This document shows, one piece after another, positions 9,152 to 17,011 of a stretch of 34,106 bases of DNA (positions are counted from its first letter, which is position 1; every line of letters begins with the position of its first letter). Under the pieces are notes generated by a model that made no database searches, was not told where the DNA came from, and was given only the letters and a program-made list of their open reading frames with translations. Source of the stretch: Candidatus Muiribacterium halophilum. GTDB taxonomy: Bacteria > Muiribacteriota > Muiribacteriia > Muiribacteriales > Muiribacteriaceae. Position numbers and translations under genes: made by a program. The stretch is taken from positions 1 to 34,106 of the forward strand of contig PKTG01000012.1 of assembly GCA_002869225.1 (NCBI GenBank), in the 5' to 3' direction.

Positions 9152-9715
9152 CTAAAGACTACAATATTTATTTAAAAGTTTTTCAACTTTCTCTCTACAT
9201 CTTTCACCTTTACATGCTCCGGTAGTTACACCTGTCTTCTCAATTACCTGTTCCATTGTAAATGCACCATGAGCTATAGCATGTTCAACAGTCTTCATGT
9301 CAATACCAAGACATTGACATATTATCTCATTTTCCTCTTCTCTATGGATTCCTTCATAGTCATCAAGGGCTTTGTTAATGGCATCAGCAGCAAGCACAGA
9401 GCAGTGGATCTTCTGTTTTGGAAGTCCACCTAAAGCCTCGACTATTGCCTGATTTGTAAGTTCTCTCGCTTCTGAAATGTGTTTTCCTTTGATCATTTCT
9501 GTGGCGATAGAACTCGTAGCTATTGCAGCACCACAACCAAAAGTCTTAAAAGTTACATCCTGAATTATTCCATTTTCATCTATCTTCAAAAATATCTTCA
9601 TGATGTCTCCACATGCTGCATTTCCAACTTCGCCAACAGCTGAAGCATCTTCTATTTCTCCAACGTTTCTGGGATTCATAAAATGATCCATTACTTTTTC
9701 GTTATAATCACCCAT
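9152..9715 (-). CDS. nifU: NifU-like Fe-S scaffold: IscU domain plus BFD-type [2Fe-2S] domain
   Basis: This scaffold assembles Fe-S clusters from sulfur supplied by NifS. With the start at 9715 the product is 187 residues. The IscU domain (about 1-120) carries the three assembly cysteines Cys35 (GNAACGD), Cys61 (FGCGAA) and Cys105 (IHCSVL). The C-terminal BFD-like domain has Cys133-x-Cys135 and Cys168-x4-Cys173, a permanent [2Fe-2S] site. The third domain of full-length NifU (the Nfu domain) is absent, giving the two-domain form found in some anaerobes. The frame stays open 40 codons upstream, but the ATG at 9715 has a strong GTGGAGG and matches family N termini, and the extension would cross the promoter. 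The gene is driven by the promoter at 9756-9784. Confidence 0.94.
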   Translation of the reverse strand: MGDYNEKVMDHFMNPRNVGEIEDASAVGEVGNAACGDIMKIFLKIDENGIIQDVTFKTFGCGAAIATSSIATEMIKGKHISEARELTNQAIVEALGGLPKQKIHCSVLAADAINKALDDYEGIHREEENEIICQCLGIDMKTVEHAIAHGAFTMEQVIEKTGVTTGACKGERCREKVEKLLNKYCSL

Positions 9716-9755
9716 TATTGCCTCCACTTTACAGTACTTTATTTCCTTCAGAATT

Positions 9756-9784
9756 ATGATACACCTGTTGAGAAATACAGTCAA
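9756..9784 (-). promoter_or_regulatory. Sigma-70-type promoter of nifU-nifS
   Basis: On the minus strand TTGACT (9779-9784) and TATCAT (9756-9761) are separated by exactly 17 nt. The predicted transcription start near 9749 leaves a leader of about 34 nt holding the nifU Shine-Dalgarno sequence. The composite repeat region begins within 5 nt of the -35 box. No obvious IscR-like operator was recognised. Confidence 0.7.
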
Positions 9785-9788
9785 TAAA

Positions 9789-10000
9789 GAACAGTATAAA
9801 CAGAGAACTATGAATAGATAAGAAGCACGATACATCGATAAGAGCCGACTAAGCGTAAGACGTAAAGCGTGAAGGGTAAAAGGAAATGCGAAGAACTACG
9901 AAAGAACACGAAGAAGCATGATATTTCGCAAAGTCGTTAAGTCGATTAGTCGGGATGTTGATTTTTAGCTTTTCTACTTTCTACTCCCCTTTTTCTACTT
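9789..10000. repeat. Composite short-period repeat element, copy 1
   Basis: The gap between the nifU promoter and the permease gene is filled with degenerate tandem words whose period changes along its length. 9789-9816 has period 7 (GAACAGT-like). 9825-9848 has period 8 (CATCGATA-like). 9853-9880 has period 7 (GCGTAAG, ACGTAAA, and variants). 9889-9918 has period 10 (CGAAGAACTA, CGAAAGAACA, CGAAGAAGCA). 9921-9960 has period 8 (five units, core AGTCG at a fixed position). 9971-9998 has period 7 (TTTCTAC). The last tract runs into the permease 3' end and supplies its stop codon. The word families and their order recur at 21034-21199. No ORF or RNA gene was recognised here. Confidence 0.8.
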
Positions 10001-10957
10001 GCTGCTTTTTTTGATAAGTAGAAATATTAAAAAGGGAGCTCCAAGACTAGATGTTATAATTCCGATTGGAAGTTGAGATGTCTTAAGAAGCATCCTGGCA
10101 AAAATATCACATAGAGAAAGAAAAGTACCTCCCGCAAATACACAGGCTATCGATAGTTGTATATGTCTCATCTTCATAATGAGTTTTACAAGATGTGGTA
10201 TTATAAGACCTACAAATGCAATAGGTCCACAAACCGATATTATTCCACCTACAGAAAATGATATTAGTATAAAGAAGATCTTTTCTATCTTCTCTGTATC
10301 AACACCTTTACTATAAGCGAAATCTTTACCGAAGATTATAATATCAAGTTCTCTATAATAAAACAGTACTACTCCGAGACTTACTATCAAGAAAGGCATC
10401 GCTCTTAAGACCGGTGCATAATCTATTACATCTAAAGTTCCCATCGTCCATCTTGCCATCTTAAAGGAATCTGTTATATCCCCAAGATAATTCAAAAGAA
10501 GTATCATGCTGGAGGCAAAGAAAGAAAAAGCTATACCTGAAAGAAGCATTGTATAACTTCTGTCTGTTTTTTTAAGTCTCATCATACTTACTATGAAGAA
10601 TACCGATAATAATGAACCTGCAAATGCTCCCAGAAAGGAAGCTGATACCCCGAATATCTCGAAGTGTATATTTGCTTTTATTATTATAGCAGCTCCTAAA
10701 GATGCCCCCGAAGCAACTCCTAGAGTAAACGGTGACGCCAATGGATTTTGGAATATTGTTTGAAATGAAAGACCTGCTATTGATAATACAGCACCGGCAA
10801 TAAAACCTAAAAGTAATCTTGGTAGTCTTATTTTAAAAAATATCTCTTTTTCTCTTATATCGCTAAGATCGGTGGTGAAATAGGAGAATATGGCTAATAG
10901 TAATACACACAATGATATAAATAGGAAGAGTTTCATAGTATCTTTGTTGGATGGCAT
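9995..10957 (-). CDS. ABC transporter permease, FecCD/BtuC family
   Basis: This is the membrane subunit of an importer for iron-siderophore, heme or corrinoid. It is very hydrophobic with about 8-10 membrane helices. It has the family hallmarks RLPRLLLGFIAGAVLSIAG, then IFQNPLASPFTLGVASGASLGA, and the cytoplasmic coupling segment GPIAFVGLIIPHLVK near the C terminus. The length of 320 residues is normal. The ATG at 10957 has a GGAG 8 nt upstream and lies inside the end of the ATPase gene (25-nt overlap), so the two are coupled. No periplasmic binding protein is present in the window, so the substrate cannot be inferred. The last codons and the TAG stop lie next to and within TTTCTAC-type repeat words. 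Confidence 0.9.
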   Translation of the reverse strand: MPSNKDTMKLFLFISLCVLLLAIFSYFTTDLSDIREKEIFFKIRLPRLLLGFIAGAVLSIAGLSFQTIFQNPLASPFTLGVASGASLGAAIIIKANIHFEIFGVSASFLGAFAGSLLSVFFIVSMMRLKKTDRSYTMLLSGIAFSFFASSMILLLNYLGDITDSFKMARWTMGTLDVIDYAPVLRAMPFLIVSLGVVLFYYRELDIIIFGKDFAYSKGVDTEKIEKIFFILISFSVGGIISVCGPIAFVGLIIPHLVKLIMKMRHIQLSIACVFAGGTFLSLCDIFARMLLKTSQLPIGIITSSLGAPFLIFLLIKKSSK

Positions 10958-11679
10958 ATATATTCTCCGTTATTATTTTTAAATACGTGAAACTCAACTC
11001 CGTATAGATCTGAAAGCATATTATCTTTGAATTCTTCACTATTACCTTTAAAGATTATTCTTCCATCATCTAAAGCTATTATATTATCTGCCATATTAAG
11101 TACATGATTCATATTATGACTTATTACTATTGCTGTCTTTTCGGTGTCTTTTATTATTGTTGATAGAAGACTGATAAAACCATTTTCTGCTCCAGGATCA
11201 AGTGCTGTCCCAGGTTCATCCAGTATAAGATAATAAGAATCCTGTACAATAGCTGATGCAAGCATTAGTTTTTGAAACTCTCCACCGGATAATGTACGAA
11301 CGTTCCTGTTTTTCAGATCAAGCATATCTGTTAGCTCAAGTGCGTTGTTTATTAACTCTTTATCAAGGTTTCTGTTTGTAATATGAGAGTATCTTGAAAA
11401 GTTAAGGAACTCGTTTACTTCAATATCATAGTTTATAAATGTCTTCTGCGGAATATAACATACTTTTCTAGCGAATTCTTTTCTTGAAATATCAGTAATG
11501 TTTTTCCCATCGATATTTATCTCGCCTGTATAGTCTTTAATTAGAGAATTTATACATCTTAATATTGTGCTTTTGCCTGAACCGTTTTTTCCTACAATAA
11601 AAGTAATATCACCTTTTGGAATATTTACAGATATATTTTTTAATATATTAAGATAACTTAGGTCTTTTATATTTATCAT
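10933..11679 (-). CDS. ABC transporter ATP-binding subunit, FecE/BtuD type
   Basis: This ATPase powers the FecCD-type permease encoded just downstream. The full nucleotide-binding set is visible: Walker A GKNGSGKST (about residues 30-38), Q-loop in CYIPQKTF, signature LSGGEFQ, Walker B YLILDEPGTALD, and the switch His in VISHNMNH. The length of 248 residues fits the family. The start codon lies 2 nt after the polC stop with no obvious Shine-Dalgarno sequence, so translation is probably coupled to polC. The placement of a metal or cofactor importer behind a replicative polymerase looks like operon convenience, not a functional link. Confidence 0.92.
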   Translation of the reverse strand: MINIKDLSYLNILKNISVNIPKGDITFIVGKNGSGKSTILRCINSLIKDYTGEINIDGKNITDISRKEFARKVCYIPQKTFINYDIEVNEFLNFSRYSHITNRNLDKELINNALELTDMLDLKNRNVRTLSGGEFQKLMLASAIVQDSYYLILDEPGTALDPGAENGFISLLSTIIKDTEKTAIVISHNMNHVLNMADNIIALDDGRIIFKGNSEEFKDNMLSDLYGVEFHVFKNNNGEYICHPTKIL

Positions 11680-11681
11680 AT

Positions 11682-14600
11682 TTAAAATAATTGAAGGTTA
11701 TTATCTTCGGGAAGCTCTCCAAAACAGTTTTTCTCTTTTAGAAGGTTCATAACATTTTTATTAAGTCCACATCTCTTAGCTAGATCTATTTGTGTCTTAA
11801 AAGGTACTTCTTCTCTTTCCTCTACTATCTTCAGTGCAGCTTTTTCACCAAGTCCATCAAGAGAAGTAAGTGGACATCTCAGTTTTCCTTCTTCTCTAAG
11901 ATATCTGGAGTAATGTGATTTATAAATATCCACTTCTAAAAATTCTATTCCTCTTTCCATTGCTTCGTATGCTACTTCAAGATAACCTAAGGAGTTTTTT
12001 TCAGTTGTAGTCATCTCATTTCCGAGATTTTTAAGGTTATTGATCACGGATTCAAGATATTCTTTACCATTTACAAGATGAGTTGAGTTTACTGAGTTAA
12101 AAGCTCTTACTCCAAAATATGCACTGTAAAATTCTAGAGGATAATAGACTTTGAACCATGCTATCCTGAATGCCATTACGACATAAGCTACCGCATGAGC
12201 CTTTGGAAACATATATTTGATCTTTTTACAGGAGTCTATATACCAATCCGGGACGTTTTTATCTTTCATTGCTTTTTCCATCTCCGGGGTAAGACCGCGA
12301 CCTTTTCTGACACTTTCCATTATTGTGAAAGCCTGTTTTTTCTCAAGTTCCATATTTATAAGGTAGTTCATTATGTCATCACGTACAGATATAACAGTAG
12401 CCAGCTCTGCATTACCTTCTTTTATAAGGTCCTGAGCGTTGTTAGTCCATACATCTGTACCATGAGAAAGACCGGATATTCTGATGAGCTCCGTGAATTT
12501 CGTAGGATGGGTCTCAGAAAGCATGTTTTTGACAAAGTGTGTACCAAACTCCGGTATAGCATTTGAATCTACTTCTGTAAACTGTCTCATAGTCTTTTTA
12601 TCATCAAGAGGAATGGTATAAATATCAACACCTGTCATCTCTACTAGATGTTTTATTATTGTCGGATCGTCATGCCCCAGCATATCAAGTTTAACCAGTT
12701 GTTCATCCATGACATGATAATCGAAATGTGTTGTAATAACACCACTATTTTTTTTATTAGCAGGGAAATTTACAGGTGAAAAATCATATATCTCTTTGGT
12801 CTTATGTACTACGATAATACCTCCAGGATGCTGGCCTGTGGTCTTTTTGACACCTTCAAATCCTGTCATAAGTCTTATCTGTTCAGAGCGAGGAAGTTCC
12901 TGTGCTTCACCATCAGGACTGATCTTTTCCAGATATTTTTTTAAATACATCGCACACTGTCCTTCTTTTAACATTGAAAGTGTACCTGCTTTAAAAGTAT
13001 TATCTTTTCCGAAAAGTTCTTCAACGTATTTATGTATAGTAGATTGATATTCGCCTGAGAAGTTAAGGTCGATATCTGGAATCTTATCTCCTTCAAATCC
13101 CATAAATACCTGAAATGGAATATTAAAACCGTCTTTTATTAATTTCTCACCACATTTGGGGCAGTCTTTGTCATCAAGGTCAACACCTACAATATCAATA
13201 TTTTCAAAAAATTCAGAATATTTACAGTTTTTACATACATAATGAGGTGGCAACGGGTTAACCTCTGTTACGTTTGAAAATCTAGCTACGACAGAAGAAC
13301 CGACTGAACCTCTGGAACCAACCAGATAGCCATCCTCAAGTGATTTTCCAACTAGAAGGTGTGCAAGATAAAAAAGAGTTGAGAATTTATATGTTGTTAT
13401 GGAATGTACTTCCAGTTCTATCCTATCCTCAACTATCTTCGGAAGTGGATCCCCATACCTTTCTTTAGCATTTTTGTAAACCATATCAAGAAGTTTATCT
13501 TCAGCTTTTTCTATCGTTGGAGGATGAAACCCACCTGGAATTGGCTGAATTAATTCTATTTCATCTGCTATTTTATTTGGGTTTGTTATACATATTTCTT
13601 CTCTTTTTTCATCTGATAGGTAAGAGAATTCTTTTAACATCTCATCTGTAGTCCTAAAGTAAAGTTCTGGTTGAAACATAAAATCCTTAAACCCTTTATT
13701 AGCAAGAAGGACTTTACGAAATTCTCCCTGAGATCTTTCGATGAAATGAGCATCGCATGTTGATATAACGGGTTTATTATATTTTTCGCCTAATCTGACG
13801 ATCTCGAGATTGAGATCTATAAGATCCTGATCGTCTTTAACCCAATGATTTTCGCTTCTTATCATAAATCGATTGTTTGTTATAGGTTGTATCTCCAGAT
13901 AATCGTATCTTGATATTATCTCTTCTATTACTTCTTCCGATTCTTTGTTGTATATTGCCTGAAAAAGTTCACCTCTTTCGCAGGCGCTTCCAATAATAAG
14001 ACCCTCTCTATATTTTTCTATATCTTCCTTCATTATAAGTGGTCTATAATAAAATGTATTTATATGAGATGTGGATACGAGTTTATAAAGGTTTTTTCTG
14101 CCAATATCAGTTTTTATTAGAAAGATAATATGTCTTACATACTTTCTTCCTTCTTTGGTATTAAACTTTTCAGGGTCACCAGTATATAAATAACCTTCCA
14201 TGCCAAAGATTGGTTTAATATCATTGTTTTTACACGCTTTATGAAAAGTAGGGAATCCTTGTACAACACCATGATCAGTTATAGCTACAGCTTTATGTCC
14301 CCAGTGAGCTGCAAGTGCAACGAGTTCGTTTATATCACATGTAGCATCGTCCATAGACATCTTGGTATGAAGATGAAGTTCTACTCTTTTTGTAGGATGA
14401 TTATCCATTCTAAGCATTGGTTGGCTTTCTGTATGATTATCTAGAAAAAGCACATTCTCTTTTGAAAATGTATCATATTTCACTCTTCCCTGTACACTTA
14501 TCCATTTGCCAGGCTTAGCGATCTTTTTTTCAAACTCAGCAAACTTTTTACATATTAGAGCAGCGCTATGACTATCAGCGATTACAAAAGAATGGATGTA

Positions 14601-15347
14601 TCTACCGTTTCTGGTCTGTTTTACATCTTCATAATAAAGGATCTTTCCGCTTGTCTCTACGTTTTCATTTGCTTTTATGTTTCCTATATCTTTTTGTTTG
14701 TATTTTCTATTTGAAAATCTTTTATTATTACTATTGTCCGAAACCTTAGGTTTATTTAAGGGCTTCTTTTTAGGTGCAGGCTTTGGTATTGATATTTTAG
14801 GTTCTATTTTTGGTCTGTTCTCTTCCATATGTTTGTTGATCAAGTCAGAATCATCAAAAAAAGAAAGGTTGAATCTGATATCTTTAATACCGGAATGTCT
14901 TTTGAAAAGTTCAACAGCATGTCTTTCTATATCTGAAAATATGCTTCTTATTGTATTAAAATAGTTTTTTCCTATTTCAATAGATAGTATGTTTTCTTTA
15001 GAAGAAATATTTCTTGTAAATCTTGAAAACTCGCGTGTTCTTGAACTAAACTTCTTTATGTTTTCAAAGAGTTCTTTTGAATATTTTTCAATGAGTATAT
15101 GCTGATCTATGATCCTTATATCCACTTCCATATTATCCGGTACAGTTGGGAAAAAAGAAAGTATGTTTTTTTCAATTGATGAGGTATCGATTATTGATGA
15201 TTGTTCCTTATCCGAAAAAAGGTTCAGACTTATACTTTTCTTTTTTGAATTTACGATAAGTTCATGATTGGATATATGACTATATATATCATCACCTAAG
15301 ATCTCTTTTAGGTATTCATCATCAAGTTCTATACGATATGAGCTCAT
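11682..15347 (-). CDS. polC: DNA polymerase III alpha subunit, PolC type, lacking the exonuclease domain
   Basis: This is a replicative DNA polymerase of the C family. Order in the 1221 residues: a variable N-terminal region (1-215), an OB-fold (about 220-305), PHP domain part 1 (His325/His327 in HLHTKMS, Asp358-His359), PHP continuing with GSACERGE and STCDAHF (to about 540), the polymerase core with GSRGSVGSS (677-685), a PolC-specific zinc finger (Cys705, Cys708, Cys729, Cys732), and catalytic IPDIDLNFSGEY (about 756-767). Classical PolC (about 1430 residues) has a DnaQ-like 3'-5' exonuclease inserted in the PHP domain after the IFGMEG/A strand. Here that junction (about 380-400) reads straight through, with no DVETTG-type motif anywhere. 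Proofreading would need a separate DnaQ or the PHP domain. The start has GAGGG 6 nt upstream. Confidence 0.93.
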   Translation of the reverse strand: MSSYRIELDDEYLKEILGDDIYSHISNHELIVNSKKKSISLNLFSDKEQSSIIDTSSIEKNILSFFPTVPDNMEVDIRIIDQHILIEKYSKELFENIKKFSSRTREFSRFTRNISSKENILSIEIGKNYFNTIRSIFSDIERHAVELFKRHSGIKDIRFNLSFFDDSDLINKHMEENRPKIEPKISIPKPAPKKKPLNKPKVSDNSNNKRFSNRKYKQKDIGNIKANENVETSGKILYYEDVKQTRNGRYIHSFVIADSHSAALICKKFAEFEKKIAKPGKWISVQGRVKYDTFSKENVLFLDNHTESQPMLRMDNHPTKRVELHLHTKMSMDDATCDINELVALAAHWGHKAVAITDHGVVQGFPTFHKACKNNDIKPIFGMEGYLYTGDPEKFNTKEGRKYVRHIIFLIKTDIGRKNLYKLVSTSHINTFYYRPLIMKEDIEKYREGLIIGSACERGELFQAIYNKESEEVIEEIISRYDYLEIQPITNNRFMIRSENHWVKDDQDLIDLNLEIVRLGEKYNKPVISTCDAHFIERSQGEFRKVLLANKGFKDFMFQPELYFRTTDEMLKEFSYLSDEKREEICITNPNKIADEIELIQPIPGGFHPPTIEKAEDKLLDMVYKNAKERYGDPLPKIVEDRIELEVHSITTYKFSTLFYLAHLLVGKSLEDGYLVGSRGSVGSSVVARFSNVTEVNPLPPHYVCKNCKYSEFFENIDIVGVDLDDKDCPKCGEKLIKDGFNIPFQVFMGFEGDKIPDIDLNFSGEYQSTIHKYVEELFGKDNTFKAGTLSMLKEGQCAMYLKKYLEKISPDGEAQELPRSEQIRLMTGFEGVKKTTGQHPGGIIVVHKTKEIYDFSPVNFPANKKNSGVITTHFDYHVMDEQLVKLDMLGHDDPTIIKHLVEMTGVDIYTIPLDDKKTMRQFTEVDSNAIPEFGTHFVKNMLSETHPTKFTELIRISGLSHGTDVWTNNAQDLIKEGNAELATVISVRDDIMNYLINMELEKKQAFTIMESVRKGRGLTPEMEKAMKDKNVPDWYIDSCKKIKYMFPKAHAVAYVVMAFRIAWFKVYYPLEFYSAYFGVRAFNSVNSTHLVNGKEYLESVINNLKNLGNEMTTTEKNSLGYLEVAYEAMERGIEFLEVDIYKSHYSRYLREEGKLRCPLTSLDGLGEKAALKIVEEREEVPFKTQIDLAKRCGLNKNVMNLLKEKNCFGELPEDNNLQLF

Positions 15348-15360
15348 TTAAACCCTCTTT

Positions 15361-15666
15361 TTAGCTTATCTCGAAAAAAGTATCGAGTTTTGTCAGTTTA
15401 AAAAGTCTTAATATCTTAGGTGGAGTGTTGATTATTTTAAGTTCACCACCGACACTAAGTATCTCTTTCAGTTTTCTGACAAGAGCACCCATACCAGCCG
15501 AATCTATGTATTTAAGATTAGTAAAATCAAGAATAATATCAAAATCTTCTCCTGAAAATTCTGAAAGTTTATTAAGAAGTTCATCAGAATTATTGATTGT
15601 AATATCTCCATCTATATGGAATATTATCTCATAGTCTTTTTTGTTTTCAACGATCTTGATATCCAT
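15361..15666 (-). CDS. STAS-domain anti-sigma factor antagonist (SpoIIAA/RsbV-like)
   Basis: This is a single-domain switch protein of 101 residues. Such proteins bind anti-sigma factor kinases when unphosphorylated and are released on serine phosphorylation. The conserved phosphoacceptor block is NLKYIDSAGMGALV with Ser56. The beta-alpha STAS pattern spans the entire sequence, with HIDGDITINN at the first strands. No partner kinase (RsbW/SpoIIAB) or alternative sigma factor is in the window. It is the first gene after the promoter at 15716-15744 and precedes polC by 13 nt. Co-transcription of a stress-switch protein with the replicative polymerase is unexplained; what it controls is unknown. 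Confidence 0.88.
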   Translation of the reverse strand: MDIKIVENKKDYEIIFHIDGDITINNSDELLNKLSEFSGEDFDIILDFTNLKYIDSAGMGALVRKLKEILSVGGELKIINTPPKILRLFKLTKLDTFFEIS

Positions 15667-15715
15667 AAAGTTACCCTCATCAGATTTTTTTGGAAAAAAT
15701 ATTTTTATTGTCTAG

Positions 15716-15744
15716 ATTATATAAAAAAATTGATTATTCTTCAA
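15716..15744 (-). promoter_or_regulatory. Sigma-70-type promoter of the STAS-polC-ABC operon
   Basis: The minus strand shows TTGAAG (15739-15744), a 17-nt AT-rich spacer, and a perfect TATAAT (15716-15721). The predicted start near 15709 gives a leader of about 43 nt with GAGGG before the STAS start. Just upstream, a direct repeat of AACGTC (15769-15774 and 15777-15782) could be an operator, but six bases is too short to be sure. Confidence 0.65.
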
Positions 15745-15784
15745 ATAAGATTTTGAAAATTCTTTCTAAACGTCCCAACGTCAC

Positions 15785-16846
15785 TTAAGTATAAATAGCT
15801 ATATCGTTAATAATACAGTTTCTAAGATTTTCTACTTCGATATTATAAATATCACCAGAAAATTCTTTTATCTGTACTTTTTCAACATATTTTTCTTTAA
15901 GTACCTTTTCTTTTCTGTTATATACTGCCATTTGCATCGTTCTTCTGATATGTGAGGCAGGGAAAAAGAAAAATGGAGTTGATGTAGTAAGTTGAGATCT
16001 CATTATTATTTCTAGATCTTCAAAACTCGCCAGCACATTTGCAAAGTTAACGATCTCATCATAATCATTTCTGGTAGTGTTAATGTTCCATGCACTTTTA
16101 TTAGCAGGATCAAGAAGACTTGTCTTCCCGAAATTTATCTTGTTATGATCGATGTTGACGAAGATCCTATGTGGATGCCATTTATCATCTTCTTCAAGTT
16201 CTTTATTACCAAACATTATTAGCGTAAGCAATCTTGTTCCGAACTGTTTGTTAGGTGCGATAAAATATGGGTAATCCTTGTACATGTTAAGGTCTTCTAA
16301 AACCTGAAAAGCTCTTTCATCAGTAGGTATTATATTAAATATTCTATCAAGCAACTCCTGTGGAAAATTAAATTTATCATTTTTGGCTTCAAAATCTGTC
16401 ATTGGAATACCGTATTTATACGAGTAGATATGTTGCATAAAGTTAGCTTCAGTCTCATCGTGACAGATATCCAAAATAAAATGTTTATCTTCATAATTTA
16501 TATGATGTTTATTTAATCCACGAATATCGGTTTCCTGTCCTATTCTCCATCCAATATCCTCTCTTTTTATAAGAGTGATAAAATAGTTTGTGCCACTTGT
16601 ATCAAATTTAGAGAAACATACCTGTTTAGGTAGGACTTTAATCTTTTTTCTACCCTCAATGTTTATTTCAACTATAGGTCCGGAATATTTTTCTTTTTTT
16701 AAAGATCGTATCTTAGTAGGTATGACATTTCCAAATCCACAACAACTAAGAAGAGTATCTTTTTCTTTTAATTCTTCTATTCCAATATATCCATTTTGAG
16801 TAAGAATATCGTTTCCTGAAACCAGTCCTTCGAGAATTGCTGACAT
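15785..16846 (-). CDS. Stand-alone Hint (intein-like) domain protein without splicing residues
   Basis: The 353-residue protein has the outline of an intein with no host protein around it. The N terminus matches intein block A (about residues 8-30: SGNDILTQNGYIGIEELKEKD). The C terminus matches blocks F/G (331-353: GDIYNIEVENLRNCIINDIA). The splicing residues are gone: no Cys/Ser/Thr at position 1, the block B T-x-x-H is L-P-K-Q (72-75), the block F His is Arg342, and the terminal His-Asn is Tyr-Thr. The middle (about 97-215: GWRIGQ, ETEANFMQHIYSYKYGIP, DERAFQVLEDLNM, TLIMFG) resembles, from memory, the non-LAGLIDADG insert of Hint domains found in some UvrD-like helicases. The start has GGAGG 9 nt upstream. 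It is divergent from the helical-repeat gene. Fold likely; function unknown. Confidence 0.7.
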   Translation of the reverse strand: MSAILEGLVSGNDILTQNGYIGIEELKEKDTLLSCCGFGNVIPTKIRSLKKEKYSGPIVEINIEGRKKIKVLPKQVCFSKFDTSGTNYFITLIKREDIGWRIGQETDIRGLNKHHINYEDKHFILDICHDETEANFMQHIYSYKYGIPMTDFEAKNDKFNFPQELLDRIFNIIPTDERAFQVLEDLNMYKDYPYFIAPNKQFGTRLLTLIMFGNKELEEDDKWHPHRIFVNIDHNKINFGKTSLLDPANKSAWNINTTRNDYDEIVNFANVLASFEDLEIIMRSQLTTSTPFFFFPASHIRRTMQMAVYNRKEKVLKEKYVEKVQIKEFSGDIYNIEVENLRNCIINDIAIYT

Positions 16847-17011
16847 CTTATAGATCCTCCACCGTATTATAAAAACTAAATCATATCCAGTAAATATCTC
16901 TTTATTATAGTGTTAACTGGTATTTTATCAGTTAATTAAGTGAAAGACAAAAAATTATCGATATATATTATATAGCTGAAATATAAGAGAGAGTGAAATG
17001 AGGTGCTTTAT
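16847..17011. promoter_or_regulatory. Divergent promoter region between the Hint gene and the helical-repeat gene
   Basis: This 165-nt AT-rich gap must drive both flanking genes. On the minus strand a TATAAT at 16904-16909 would give a leader of about 50 nt for the Hint gene, though its -35 is poor. A second TATAAT (16866-16871) has TTTACT 17 nt upstream (16889-16894), but its start point would fall inside the Shine-Dalgarno sequence. On the plus strand there are several TATATT/TATATA matches around 16960-16975 and no good -35. Which boxes are used is not decided by the sequence. Confidence 0.35.

Noticed and set aside
9716-9835. N-terminal extension of NifU (40 codons)
   Set aside because: The frame is open, but the extension crosses a good promoter, and the ATG at 9715 has a strong GGAGG and matches the family start.
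9152-9835. Nitrogen fixation locus
   Set aside because: NifU and NifS names reflect family only; no nitrogenase or nif regulatory genes are present.
9789-9994. CRISPR array
   Set aside because: Units are 7-10 nt, have no spacers and no Cas genes are nearby; these are short-period repeats.
15785-16846. Active intein or homing endonuclease
   Set aside because: There is no extein, no splicing residues and no LAGLIDADG or HNH motif visible.
16866-16894. Promoter TTTACT-17-TATAAT for the Hint gene
   Set aside because: The predicted transcription start would fall inside the Shine-Dalgarno sequence, so it was not called as the working promoter.
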